This document shows positions 16,677 to 24,305 of a stretch of DNA of 64,000 bases, in pieces (positions within the stretch are counted from its first letter, which is position 1; every line of letters begins with the position of its first letter). The notes under the pieces were generated by a model that was given only the letters and a program-made list of their open reading frames with translations, was not told the DNA's origin and made no database searches. Both the position numbers and the translations under genes were made by a program. Origin of the DNA: Pararhizobium sp. (GTDB lineage: Bacteria > Pseudomonadota > Alphaproteobacteria > Rhizobiales > Rhizobiaceae); assembly GCA_017794825.1 (NCBI GenBank), contig CP051237.1:5253342-5317341 (forward strand), read 5' to 3'.

Positions 16677-17513
16677 ATGGCACTGAAATCATTCAAGCCG
16701 ACCACGCCAAGCCAGCGCCAGCTGGTGATCGTCGATCGCTCGGGTCTGTACAAGGGCAAGCCGGTCAAGCATCTGACCGAAGGCCTTTCTGCCAAGGGCG
16801 GTCGCAACAACACCGGTCGCATGACCGTTCGCCATCGTGGCGGCGGCCACAAGCGGACCTATCGCCTTGTCGACTTCAAGCGTCGCAAGTTCGATGTGGA
16901 AGGCACGGTCGAGCGTCTGGAATACGATCCGAACCGGACCGCGTTCATCGCCCTCGTCAACTATGAGGATGGCGAGCAGGCCTACATTCTGGCGCCGCAG
17001 CGGCTTGCCGCAGGCGACAAGGTCATCTCGTCCGAGTCAGCGGTTGACGTGAAGCCCGGCAACGCGATGCCGCTGCAGTCCATGCCGGTCGGCACCATTG
17101 TGCACAATGTCGAGATGAAGCCGGCCAAGGGCGGTCAGATCGCCCGCTCTGCAGGCGCCTACGTCCAGCTGGTCGGTCGCGACCAGGGCATGGCGATCCT
17201 CAGGCTGAACTCCGGCGAGCAGCGTCTTGTGCCGGGCAGCTGCCTGGCGACTGTCGGCGCTGTGTCCAACCCGGACAACGCCAACCGCAATGACGGCAAG
17301 GCCGGTCGGTCTCGCTGGCTCGGCAAGCGTCCGCATGTTCGCGGCGTCGTCATGAACCCGGTCGACCACCCGCATGGCGGTGGTGAAGGTCGCACCTCGG
17401 GCGGTCGCCACCCGGTCACCCCGTGGGGCAAGCCGACCAAGGGCAAGCGCACCCGGTCGAACAAGCAGACCGACAAGTTCATCATGCGCTCGCGTCATCA
17501 GCGCAAGAAGTAA
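16677..17513 (+). CDS. rplB: 50S ribosomal protein L2
   Basis: The protein has 278 residues and is among the most conserved proteins of the peptidyl-transferase neighbourhood. The signature NPVDHPHGGGEGRTSGGR near the C-terminus contains the histidine linked to peptidyl-transferase assembly. The N-terminal part holds GGRNNTGRMTVRHRGGGHKR, which binds 23S rRNA. It starts 25 bases after rplW with a GAGGATAA upstream. Confidence 0.98.
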   Translation: MALKSFKPTTPSQRQLVIVDRSGLYKGKPVKHLTEGLSAKGGRNNTGRMTVRHRGGGHKRTYRLVDFKRRKFDVEGTVERLEYDPNRTAFIALVNYEDGEQAYILAPQRLAAGDKVISSESAVDVKPGNAMPLQSMPVGTIVHNVEMKPAKGGQIARSAGAYVQLVGRDQGMAILRLNSGEQRLVPGSCLATVGAVSNPDNANRNDGKAGRSRWLGKRPHVRGVVMNPVDHPHGGGEGRTSGGRHPVTPWGKPTKGKRTRSNKQTDKFIMRSRHQRKK

Positions 17514-17528
17514 GAGAGGAAGTCTCAC

Positions 17529-17807
17529 GTGGCTCGTTCAGTTTGGAAAGGTCCGTTCGTTGACGGCTATCTTCTCAAGAAAGCCGAGAAGGTGCGCGAA
17601 AGCGGCCGTAACGAGGTAATCAAGACGTGGAGCCGTCGCTCCACGATCCTGCCGCAGTTCGTTGGTCTGACCTTCGGCGTTTATAATGGCAGCAAGCATG
17701 TGCCGGTGTCGGTGTCGGAAGACATGGTCGGCCACAAGCTCGGTGAATTCTCCCCGACGCGGACCTATTACGGTCATGGCGCGGACAAGAAAGCGAAGAG
17801 GAAGTAA
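17529..17807 (+). CDS. rpsS: 30S ribosomal protein S19 (GTG start)
   Basis: The protein has 92 residues, MARSVWKGPFVDGYLLKK at the N-terminus. The start codon is GTG at 17529, preceded by GAGAGGAAG; no ATG gives the conserved beginning. S19 is in the small-subunit head, next to S13 and the A-site finger. It lies 15 bases after rplB and ends two bases before rplV. Confidence 0.97.
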   Translation: MARSVWKGPFVDGYLLKKAEKVRESGRNEVIKTWSRRSTILPQFVGLTFGVYNGSKHVPVSVSEDMVGHKLGEFSPTRTYYGHGADKKAKRK

Positions 17808-17809
17808 CA

Positions 17810-18199
17810 ATGGGCAAGGCCAAGGCCGAGCGCCGATTGAAGGACAATGAGGCGAAGGCGGTTGCTCGCACTATTCGCGTCAGCCCGCAGAAACTCAATC
17901 TCGTTGCTGCCATGATCCGCGGCAAGAAGGTTGATCGTGCTTTGGCCGATCTCGAGTTTTCGCGCAAGCGCATCTCCGAAACCGTCAAGAAGACGCTGGA
18001 ATCCGCGATCGCCAACGCCGAGAACAATCATGATCTCGACGTCGACTCGCTGATCGTCTCGGAAGCCTATGTCGGCAAGTCGATCGTCATGAAACGCTTC
18101 CATGCGCGTGGTCGCGGACGGGCGTCGCGGATCGAAAAGCCGTTCTCGCACCTCACAATCGTCGTGCGCGAAGTTGAAGAAACCGGGGAGGCCGCATAA
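17810..18199 (+). CDS. rplV: 50S ribosomal protein L22
   Basis: The protein has 129 residues. The globular part binds several 23S rRNA domains, and the long beta-hairpin (around KRFHARGRGRASRIEKPF, near residues 86-103) reaches into the exit tunnel near the macrolide site; no insertion or deletion is evident. The TAA overlaps the rpsC ATG by one base. Confidence 0.97.
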   Translation: MGKAKAERRLKDNEAKAVARTIRVSPQKLNLVAAMIRGKKVDRALADLEFSRKRISETVKKTLESAIANAENNHDLDVDSLIVSEAYVGKSIVMKRFHARGRGRASRIEKPFSHLTIVVREVEETGEAA

Positions 18200-18906
18200 T
18201 GGGCCAGAAGATCAATCCAGTAGGCTTTCGCCTGGGCATCAACCGGACTTGGGATTCCCGCTGGTTTGCCGAGAAGGGCGAATACGGCGCGCTGCTTCAG
18301 GAAGATCTGAAGATCCGCGACTACCTGAACAAGGAGCTGAAGCAGGCTGCGATCTCCAAGATCGTCATCGAGCGTCCGCACAAGAAGTGCCGCATCTCCA
18401 TCCACTCCGCCCGTCCCGGTCTCATCATCGGCAAGAAGGGCGCGGACATCGAGAAGCTACGCCGCAAGCTGTCGGTCATGACCAATGCGGAAACGCACCT
18501 CAACATCGTTGAAGTGCGCAAGCCGGAAATCGACGCCAATCTGGTTGCGCAGTCGATCGCACAGCAGCTCGAGCGCCGCGTTGCATTTCGTCGCGCCATG
18601 AAGCGCGCCGTGCAGTCCGCCATGCGTCTTGGCGCTGAAGGCATTCGCATCACCTGCGGCGGTCGCCTCGGCGGCGCCGAAATCGCCCGTACCGAGTGGT
18701 ATCGCGAAGGTCGCGTTCCGCTTCACACGCTGCGCGCCGATATCGACTACGGCACAGCCGAAGCGCATACGGCCTATGGCGTCTGTGGCATCAAGGTCTG
18801 GATCTTCAAGGGAGAAATCCTGGAGCACGATCCCATGGCTTCGGAGCGCCGCGCCACCGACAGCGATAACCAGGGCAGCAGTAATCGCCGCCGCGAAAAC
18901 GCCTGA
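18199..18906 (+). CDS. rpsC: 30S ribosomal protein S3
   Basis: The protein has 235 residues. A KH domain carries the GxxG-type loop IIGKKGADIEK (from about residue 75), and the C-terminal domain includes GIRITCGGRLGGAEIARTEW. S3 lines the mRNA entry channel and contributes to helicase activity with S4 and S5. The final 20-25 residues, ending RRATDSDNQGSSNRRRENA, form a polar tail that is variable in the family. Confidence 0.97.
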   Translation: MGQKINPVGFRLGINRTWDSRWFAEKGEYGALLQEDLKIRDYLNKELKQAAISKIVIERPHKKCRISIHSARPGLIIGKKGADIEKLRRKLSVMTNAETHLNIVEVRKPEIDANLVAQSIAQQLERRVAFRRAMKRAVQSAMRLGAEGIRITCGGRLGGAEIARTEWYREGRVPLHTLRADIDYGTAEAHTAYGVCGIKVWIFKGEILEHDPMASERRATDSDNQGSSNRRRENA

Positions 18907-18942
18907 TTGAGCGCGCGGCAGGCCAAGTTCGGAGAATAAGAA

Positions 18943-19356
18943 ATGTTGCAGCCAAAGCGTACCAAGTATCGCAAGCAGCACAAGGGTCGCATCCGGGGCG
19001 TCGCTACGGGCGGAACGGACCTGACATTTGGTTCGTATGGTCTGAAGGCCCAGGAACCGAATCGTGTAAACGCGCGCGAGATTGAAGCTGCTCGCCGCGC
19101 CATAACCCGTCACATGAAGCGCGCCGGTCGTGTTTGGATCCGCGTCTTCCCGGACGTGCCGGTTTCTTCGAAGCCGACCGAAGTTCGCATGGGTAAGGGC
19201 AAGGGTTCCGTCGATTACTGGGCGGCCAAGGTTAAGCCGGGTCGCATCATGTTCGAAATCGACGGCGTCGCAGAAGACATCGCGCGCGAGGCGCTGCGTC
19301 TCGGAGCCGCCAAGTTGTCGGTCAAGACGCGGTTCGTGCAACGGATTGCAGAGTAG
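18943..19356 (+). CDS. rplP: 50S ribosomal protein L16
   Basis: The protein has 137 residues, starting MLQPKRTKYRKQHKGRIRG. L16 organises the A-site tRNA binding region of the large subunit and is a late-assembling protein. The segment VFPDVPVSSKPTEVRMGKGKG is the conserved rRNA-contacting region. It lies 36 bases after rpsC. Confidence 0.97.
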   Translation: MLQPKRTKYRKQHKGRIRGVATGGTDLTFGSYGLKAQEPNRVNAREIEAARRAITRHMKRAGRVWIRVFPDVPVSSKPTEVRMGKGKGSVDYWAAKVKPGRIMFEIDGVAEDIAREALRLGAAKLSVKTRFVQRIAE

Positions 19357-19367
19357 GAATCGGAACG

Positions 19368-19568
19368 ATGAAAGCCGCAGACATTCGTACGATGAGCAAT
19401 GATCAGCTCAACGACGAGCTCGCGAAGCTCAAGAAAGAGCAGTTCAACCTTCGCTTCCAGAAGGCGACCGGACAGCTCGAGAAGACGTCGCGTATCAAGG
19501 AAGTGCGCCGTGATATCGCCCGCGTCAAGACAATCAGCCGCCAGAAGGCGGTTGCAGACAAGGCTTAA
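19368..19568 (+). CDS. rpmC: 50S ribosomal protein L29
   Basis: The protein has 66 residues forming the usual two-helix hairpin (MSNDQLNDELAKLKKEQFNL, then VRRDIARVKTI). L29 lies next to L23 at the tunnel exit and helps form the docking site for nascent-chain factors. It starts 11 bases after rplP and is followed by rpsQ after 14 bases. Confidence 0.96.
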   Translation: MKAADIRTMSNDQLNDELAKLKKEQFNLRFQKATGQLEKTSRIKEVRRDIARVKTISRQKAVADKA

Positions 19569-19582
19569 AGGACACAAGAACA

Positions 19583-19813
19583 ATGCCAAAACGTATCCTG
19601 CAGGGCACAGTTGTCAGCGACAAGAACGACAAGACAGTAGTTGTCAGCGTCGAGCGTCGTTTCGCACACCCGATGTTCCAGAAGACCGTGCGCCGCTCGA
19701 AGAAGTACAAGGCGCATGACGCGGAAAACAGGTTCAAGGTCGGCGATATCGTATCCATTCAGGAATGCGCGCCGATCTCGAAAGACAAGCGCTGGACTGT
19801 CCTGACCGACTAG
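19583..19813 (+). CDS. rpsQ: 30S ribosomal protein S17
   Basis: The protein has 76 residues with an OB-fold: MPKRILQGTVVSDKNDKTVVV, then RRFAHPMFQKTVRRSKKYKAHD and a conserved FKVGDIVSIQECAPISKDKR. It is a primary 16S rRNA binder of the body domain. It is followed by an 84-base spacer before rplN, longer than most gaps in this operon. Confidence 0.97.
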   Translation: MPKRILQGTVVSDKNDKTVVVSVERRFAHPMFQKTVRRSKKYKAHDAENRFKVGDIVSIQECAPISKDKRWTVLTD

Positions 19814-19897
19814 GTCGGTCCGCAACAGGCAAGAATGTAGTGGAATCAAGGGGTAGGGCGAATGCTCTTCCCAATAAGGTAAAGAAGGCGGTCTGAC

Positions 19898-20266
19898 ATG
19901 ATTCAGATGCAAACAAACCTCGACGTCGCTGACAATTCCGGCGCCCGTCGTGTCATGTGCATCAAGGTGCTGGGCGGCTCCAAGCGGAAATACGCTTCCG
20001 TGGGCGACATCATCGTCGTCTCGGTGAAGGAAGCGATCCCGCGTGGCCGCGTCAAGAAGGGTGATGTGATGAAGGCGGTCGTCGTACGGACGGCCAAGGA
20101 TATTCGTCGTCCGGACGGAAGCGTCATTCGTTTTGACAAGAATGCCGCCGTCCTCGTCGACAACAAGAAAGAACCAATCGGCACGCGTATCTTCGGACCG
20201 GTCCCGCGCGAACTGCGCGCTAAGGCACACATGAAGATCATCTCGTTGGCGCCGGAAGTTCTCTAA
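19898..20266 (+). CDS. rplN: 50S ribosomal protein L14
   Basis: The protein has 122 residues with the conserved start MIQMQTNLDVADNSGARRVM. L14 is at the subunit interface, forming bridges with 16S rRNA and contacting L19; the ribosome silencing factor RsfS binds it in other bacteria. It is conventionally the first gene of the spc operon. Confidence 0.97.
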   Translation: MIQMQTNLDVADNSGARRVMCIKVLGGSKRKYASVGDIIVVSVKEAIPRGRVKKGDVMKAVVVRTAKDIRRPDGSVIRFDKNAAVLVDNKKEPIGTRIFGPVPRELRAKAHMKIISLAPEVL

Positions 20267-20276
20267 GGAGATTACG

Positions 20277-20585
20277 ATGCAGAAGATCCGTAAAGGCGAC
20301 AATGTGATCGTGCTCACCGGCAAGGACAAGGGCCGCACAGGCGAGGTCCTGAAGGTGATGCCGAAGGAAAATCGCGCCCTGGTCAGCGGCGTCAACATGG
20401 TTCGGCGCCATCAGCGCCAGACCCAGACCGAGCAGGCCGGCATTATCAGCAAGGAAGCGCCTATCCACCTGTCCAATATCGCTCTTGCCGTTGACGGCAA
20501 GCCGACCCGCGTCGGCTTCAAGATATCGGAAGATGGCTCCAAGGTGCGTGTGGCAAAGCGTTCAGGAGAAGTGATCGATGGCTGA
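20277..20585 (+). CDS. rplX: 50S ribosomal protein L24
   Basis: The protein has 102 residues. A KOW motif (RKGDNVIVLTGKDKGRTGEV) occupies the N-terminus. L24 is an assembly initiator of the large subunit, near the tunnel exit. The gene overlaps rplE by eight bases, implying translational coupling. Confidence 0.97.
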   Translation: MQKIRKGDNVIVLTGKDKGRTGEVLKVMPKENRALVSGVNMVRRHQRQTQTEQAGIISKEAPIHLSNIALAVDGKPTRVGFKISEDGSKVRVAKRSGEVIDG

Positions 20586-21135
20586 GGCAAGTTACGAGCC
20601 GCGGCTCAAGACCGAATACAAGACGCGCATCCGCGACGTCATGCAGGACAAGTTCTCCTACAAGAACGTCATGCAGATTCCGCGCGTCGAGAAGATCGTC
20701 ATCAACATGGGCGTTGGCGAAGCAACGGCGGATTCCAAGAAGCCCGCCACCGCGGCCGAAGATCTCGCGGCAATCGCCGGCCAGCGGCCCGTCGTGACCC
20801 GCGCGCGCAAGTCGATCGCCGGCTTCAAGGTGCGCGAAGGCATGCCGATCGGCGCCAAGGTGACCCTGCGCCAGGCGCGCATGTATGAATTCATGGACCG
20901 GCTGGTCAACGTCGCGCTGCCGCGCGTTCGTGACTTCCGCGGCCTGAATCCGAAGAGCTTCGACGGCCGTGGCAATTTCGCCATGGGCCTGAAAGAGCAC
21001 ATCGTGTTCCCCGAGATCAATTACGACAACATCGATCAGCAGTGGGGCATGGATATTATCGTTTGCACGACCGCCGAGACGGACGACGAAGCGCGCGCTC
21101 TTCTGAGCGAGTTCAACTTCCCGTTCCGGCAGTAA
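20578..21135 (+). CDS. rplE: 50S ribosomal protein L5
   Basis: The protein has 185 residues. It binds 5S rRNA, forms the central protuberance and bridges to S13. Conserved stretches are PRVEKIVINMGVGEA, GQRPVVTRARKSIAGFKVREG and the C-terminal GMDIIVCTTAETDDEARALL. It overlaps the end of rplX and is followed by rpsN after 29 bases. Confidence 0.98.
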   Translation: MAEASYEPRLKTEYKTRIRDVMQDKFSYKNVMQIPRVEKIVINMGVGEATADSKKPATAAEDLAAIAGQRPVVTRARKSIAGFKVREGMPIGAKVTLRQARMYEFMDRLVNVALPRVRDFRGLNPKSFDGRGNFAMGLKEHIVFPEINYDNIDQQWGMDIIVCTTAETDDEARALLSEFNFPFRQ

Positions 21136-21164
21136 CGACAAGCGTAGAAAAGGACCTAAAAGAC

Positions 21165-21470
21165 ATGGCTAAGGTTAGCGCAGTCGAGAAGAACAAGAGA
21201 CGCCGCAAGCAGGTCGCGAAGGACGCGGCCAAGCGCGCCGCCCTCAAGGCGACGATCAGGGACCAGGACACGCCGATTGAAGAGCGTTTCCGTGCGACCC
21301 TGAAGCTCGCCGAGATGCCGCGTGACGGATCGAAGACACGCATCCGCAATCGCTGCGAAGTCTCGGGGCGTCCGCGCGCCTATTATCGTAAATTGAACAT
21401 GTCCCGTATTGCGCTGCGCGAACTCGGTTCGCTCGGCAAGGTGCCGGGCATCGTCAAGTCGAGCTGGTAA
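21165..21470 (+). CDS. rpsN: 30S ribosomal protein S14, zinc-independent form
   Basis: The protein has 101 residues. I chose ATG at 21165 (MAKVSAVEKNKRRRKQ) over the frame opening at 21042, which would run back into rplE. It is the long type of S14 and keeps only one cysteine (RNRCEVSGRPRAYYRK), so it lacks the four-Cys zinc site of the short form. S14 helps assemble the small-subunit head. Confidence 0.97.
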   Translation: MAKVSAVEKNKRRRKQVAKDAAKRAALKATIRDQDTPIEERFRATLKLAEMPRDGSKTRIRNRCEVSGRPRAYYRKLNMSRIALRELGSLGKVPGIVKSSW

Positions 21471-21481
21471 GGAGACGTCAC

Positions 21482-21880
21482 ATGTCCATGAGTGATCCCC
21501 TCGGCGATATGCTTACCCGTATCCGCAATGCGACCGGCCGTCGCAAGAACACCGTCAGCTCGCCAAATTCCAAGCTCCGCGCGCGCGTTCTGGACGTTCT
21601 GCAGTCGGAAGGCTATATCCGCGGATATTCCGAAGTCACCTATGAAGACGGAAAATCCGAGCTCAATATCGAGCTGAAATACTCCGAAGGCGCGCCGGTC
21701 ATCCGCGAGATGTCGCGCGTCTCGAAGCCAGGACGCCGGGTCTATGTCTCGGTCAAGTCCATCCCGAATGTCGCGAATGGCCTCGGCATCACCATCCTTT
21801 CGACTCCGAAGGGCGTGATGGCCGATCATGAGGCGCGCGAACAGAATGTTGGTGGTGAGGTTCTCTGTCGCGTCTTTTGA
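21482..21880 (+). CDS. rpsH: 30S ribosomal protein S8
   Basis: The protein has 132 residues, starting MSMSDPLGDMLTRIRNA. S8 is a primary binder of the 16S rRNA central domain. In E. coli S8 represses the spc operon by binding near rplE; no such site was recognised here. The C-terminal GLGITILSTPKGVMADHEAREQNVGGEVLC is the rRNA-binding domain in other S8 proteins. Confidence 0.97.
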   Translation: MSMSDPLGDMLTRIRNATGRRKNTVSSPNSKLRARVLDVLQSEGYIRGYSEVTYEDGKSELNIELKYSEGAPVIREMSRVSKPGRRVYVSVKSIPNVANGLGITILSTPKGVMADHEAREQNVGGEVLCRVF

Positions 21881-21918
21881 CGCGGCGGTCCTCCTAACGG
21901 TCAGACAGGTTTGAAATT

Positions 21919-22452
21919 ATGTCTCGTATCGGAAAGAAGCCTATTTCGGTTCCCGCCGGTGTGACTGCCTCGGTCGAAGGCCAGACAGTCAAGGCCAAGG
22001 GCCCGAAGGGCGAACTGAGCTACGTCGTCAATGACGAGGTGCTCGTGAAAATGGAAGAAGACGCGGTCGTCGTCACGCCGGCTGATCAGTCGCAGGACGC
22101 GCGCTCCAAATGGGGCATGTCCCGCACGAACATCGAGAACATCATGCTCGGTGTGACGAACGGTTTCGAGCGTCGTCTTGAAATCAACGGCGTCGGTTAC
22201 CGCGCGGCCATGCAGGGCAAGAACCTGCAGCTTGCGCTTGGCTTCAGCCATGATGTGATCTTCGAGGCCCCGGACGGCATCACGCTTGCCTGTCCGAAGC
22301 CGACGGAAATCATCATCACCGGCATCGACAAGCAGCAGGTCGGTCAGGTTGCGGCGAAGATCCGCGAATTCCGTCCGCCGGAGCCCTACAAGGGCAAAGG
22401 CGTCAAATATGCCGAAGAGCGGATTGTCCGCAAAGAAGGCAAGAAGAAGTAG
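21919..22452 (+). CDS. rplF: 50S ribosomal protein L6
   Basis: The protein has 177 residues, MSRIGKKPISVPAGVTASVE at the start, built of two repeated domains. L6 binds near the sarcin-ricin loop where translational GTPases act. The C-terminal signature RPPEPYKGKGVKYAEERIVRKEGKK is intact. Confidence 0.97.
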   Translation: MSRIGKKPISVPAGVTASVEGQTVKAKGPKGELSYVVNDEVLVKMEEDAVVVTPADQSQDARSKWGMSRTNIENIMLGVTNGFERRLEINGVGYRAAMQGKNLQLALGFSHDVIFEAPDGITLACPKPTEIIITGIDKQQVGQVAAKIREFRPPEPYKGKGVKYAEERIVRKEGKKK

Positions 22453-22464
22453 GGACACCCAGCT

Positions 22465-22824
22465 ATGGCTAGCAGCAAAGCTCTTTCGAAACGCGCCGGG
22501 CGTGTCCGCAGGCAGCTCAGGTCGGTCGCCAATGGTCGTCCGCGGCTTTCGGTCAACCGTTCTTCGAAGAACATCTACGCCCAGATCATCGATGATCTGG
22601 AAGGCAGGACACTGGTGTCCGCATCGACACTGGATCCGGATCTGCGCAAGTCGCTGAAGACCGGAGCCGACACCGATGCGGCCGCCGCAGTCGGCAAGCT
22701 CGTGGCCGAACGCGCCACGAAGGCCGGCATCGAACAGGTCGTCTTCGACCGCGGCGCCTATATCTACCATGGCCGCGTCAAGGCTCTGGCGGAAGCCGCC
22801 AGGGAAAACGGCCTCAGTTTCTAA
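22465..22824 (+). CDS. rplR: 50S ribosomal protein L18
   Basis: The protein has 119 residues. With L5 it binds 5S rRNA in the central protuberance. Recognisable parts are RPRLSVNRSSKNIYAQIIDD and the C-terminal VFDRGAYIYHGRVKALAEAARENGLSF, the conserved end of bacterial L18. Confidence 0.97.
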   Translation: MASSKALSKRAGRVRRQLRSVANGRPRLSVNRSSKNIYAQIIDDLEGRTLVSASTLDPDLRKSLKTGADTDAAAAVGKLVAERATKAGIEQVVFDRGAYIYHGRVKALAEAARENGLSF

Positions 22825-22866
22825 TCATTTGCCCGTTGAAACCGGAAAAGAAAAAGGACAAGGACA

Positions 22867-23427
22867 ATGGCAAGAGAACCCCGCCGCGATAATCGCGGAA
22901 AAGACGACGAGCGCGACAGCGAATTCGTCGACAAGCTGGTTCACATCAATCGCGTCGCGAAGGTTGTGAAGGGCGGACGCCGTTTCGGCTTCGCTGCTCT
23001 CGTGGTCGTCGGCGACCAGAAGGGCCGCGTCGGCTTCGGACACGGCAAGGCTCGCGAAGTTCCGGAAGCGATCCGCAAGGCGACCGAGTCGGCAAAGCGC
23101 AACATGATTTTTGTTCCGTTGCGTTCCGGCCGCACCCTGCATCACGATGTCCAGGGCCGTCACGGCGCCGGCAAGGTGCTGCTTCGGTCGGCCAAGGCTG
23201 GTACCGGAATCATCGCGGGTGGCCCAATGCGCGCCGTCTTCGAGACGCTCGGCATGCAGGACGTCGTCGCCAAGTCGACCGGTTCGTCGAACCCGTACAA
23301 CATGGTTCGCGCGACCTTCGATGCTCTGGCCAACCAGATGCATCCCAAGGACATCGCCAGCCAGCGCGGCATCAAGTACTCGACGCTGCAGGCTCGCCGC
23401 GCGTCGATCATCGGCAGCGAGGAGTAA
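22867..23427 (+). CDS. rpsE: 30S ribosomal protein S5
   Basis: The protein has 186 residues. The N-terminal double-stranded-RNA-binding-like domain has VVKGGRRFGFAALVVVGDQ, the loop altered in spectinomycin-resistant mutants of other bacteria; it appears wild type. S5 lies at the mRNA entry and affects decoding accuracy. rpmD follows after six bases. Confidence 0.97.
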   Translation: MAREPRRDNRGKDDERDSEFVDKLVHINRVAKVVKGGRRFGFAALVVVGDQKGRVGFGHGKAREVPEAIRKATESAKRNMIFVPLRSGRTLHHDVQGRHGAGKVLLRSAKAGTGIIAGGPMRAVFETLGMQDVVAKSTGSSNPYNMVRATFDALANQMHPKDIASQRGIKYSTLQARRASIIGSEE

Positions 23428-23433
23428 TCTCTG

Positions 23434-23634
23434 ATGGCTGAGAAAAAGGCAGAAAAGACGGTGACTGTCGAACAGATCGGCAGCCCGATCCGCCGCCCGC
23501 AGGACCAGCGCCAGACGCTGATCGGGCTTGGACTGAACAAAATGCATCGCCGTCGGACGCTGGAAGACACGCCGGCTGTCCGTGGCATGATCCGCAAGGT
23601 GCGTCACCTCGTGCGCGTCGTCGACGAAGCCTGA
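23434..23634 (+). CDS. rpmD: 50S ribosomal protein L30
   Basis: The protein has 66 residues: TVTVEQIGSPIRRPQDQRQTL, then GLGLNKMHRRRTLEDTPAVRGMIRKV. It is a small alpha/beta protein of the large subunit, always between rpsE and rplO in the spc operon. It starts six bases after rpsE and is followed directly by rplO. Confidence 0.96.
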   Translation: MAEKKAEKTVTVEQIGSPIRRPQDQRQTLIGLGLNKMHRRRTLEDTPAVRGMIRKVRHLVRVVDEA

Positions 23635-23645
23635 GGGAGTTGAAA

Positions 23646-24113
23646 ATGAAACTGAATGAACTGAAAGACAAGGACGGCGCCGTCCAAGCCCGCAAGCGGG
23701 TCGGACGCGGCATCGGATCTGGCAAAGGCAAGACCGGCGGCCGTGGCGTCAAGGGTCAGAAATCGCGTTCGGGCGTCGCCATCAACGGCTTCGAAGGCGG
23801 TCAGATGCCGATCTATCAGCGTCTTCCGAAGCGTGGTTTCACGAACATCTTCGCGAAGGACTTCAATATCGTGTCGATCGGTCGCATTCAGACCGCCATC
23901 GATTCCGGTAAGCTGGACGCATCGGGAACGATCGATGCGGCCGCGCTTCAGGCTGCCGGCGTGTTCAAGCGCGTGAGAGACGGCGTTCGCGTCCTGTCCG
24001 ACGGCGAATTGAAGGCCAAGGTCAGCCTCGAGGTCGCCGGCGCGTCGAAGACGGCGATCGAGAAGATCGAAAAGGCTGGCGGCTCCATCAAGGTGCTGAA
24101 CGCAGCGGAATGA
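23646..24113 (+). CDS. rplO: 50S ribosomal protein L15
   Basis: The protein has 155 residues. I chose ATG 23646 (MKLNELKDKDGAVQ) because GGGAG at 23635-23639 is well spaced from it; the frame also opens at a TTG two codons earlier. The glycine-rich N-terminal extension (GRGIGSGKGKTGGRGVKGQKSR) penetrates 23S rRNA. It is the last ribosomal gene before secY. Confidence 0.97.
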   Translation: MKLNELKDKDGAVQARKRVGRGIGSGKGKTGGRGVKGQKSRSGVAINGFEGGQMPIYQRLPKRGFTNIFAKDFNIVSIGRIQTAIDSGKLDASGTIDAAALQAAGVFKRVRDGVRVLSDGELKAKVSLEVAGASKTAIEKIEKAGGSIKVLNAAE

Positions 24114-24120
24114 AACTTGG

Positions 24121-24147
24121 CTGGCCCGGACGTTTGAACCGGGCCGG
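24121..24147 (+). other. Hairpin in the rplO-secY spacer
   Basis: GGCCCGG (24123-24129) pairs with CCGGGCC (24139-24145), extended by a wobble and a C-G pair, a few bases after the rplO stop. No T-run follows, so it may mark an mRNA processing or partial-termination point before secY. The rest of the 192-base spacer has a second, imperfect dyad just before the secY start but no clear promoter. Confidence 0.45.
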
Positions 24148-24305
24148 CCGATCCCCATATGGATGATACAGCGTCCCTGAGGAGGAAGTTGGAGGCATCG
24201 ACATCCTGGTTCATTCGAACCTTCGATGTTTCTTCATAGGCAATCATGACCGCATCCCGGTAACGATCCGGAACTTTCCGGGGTGGCGGTCACGCGGAGA
24301 TTCGC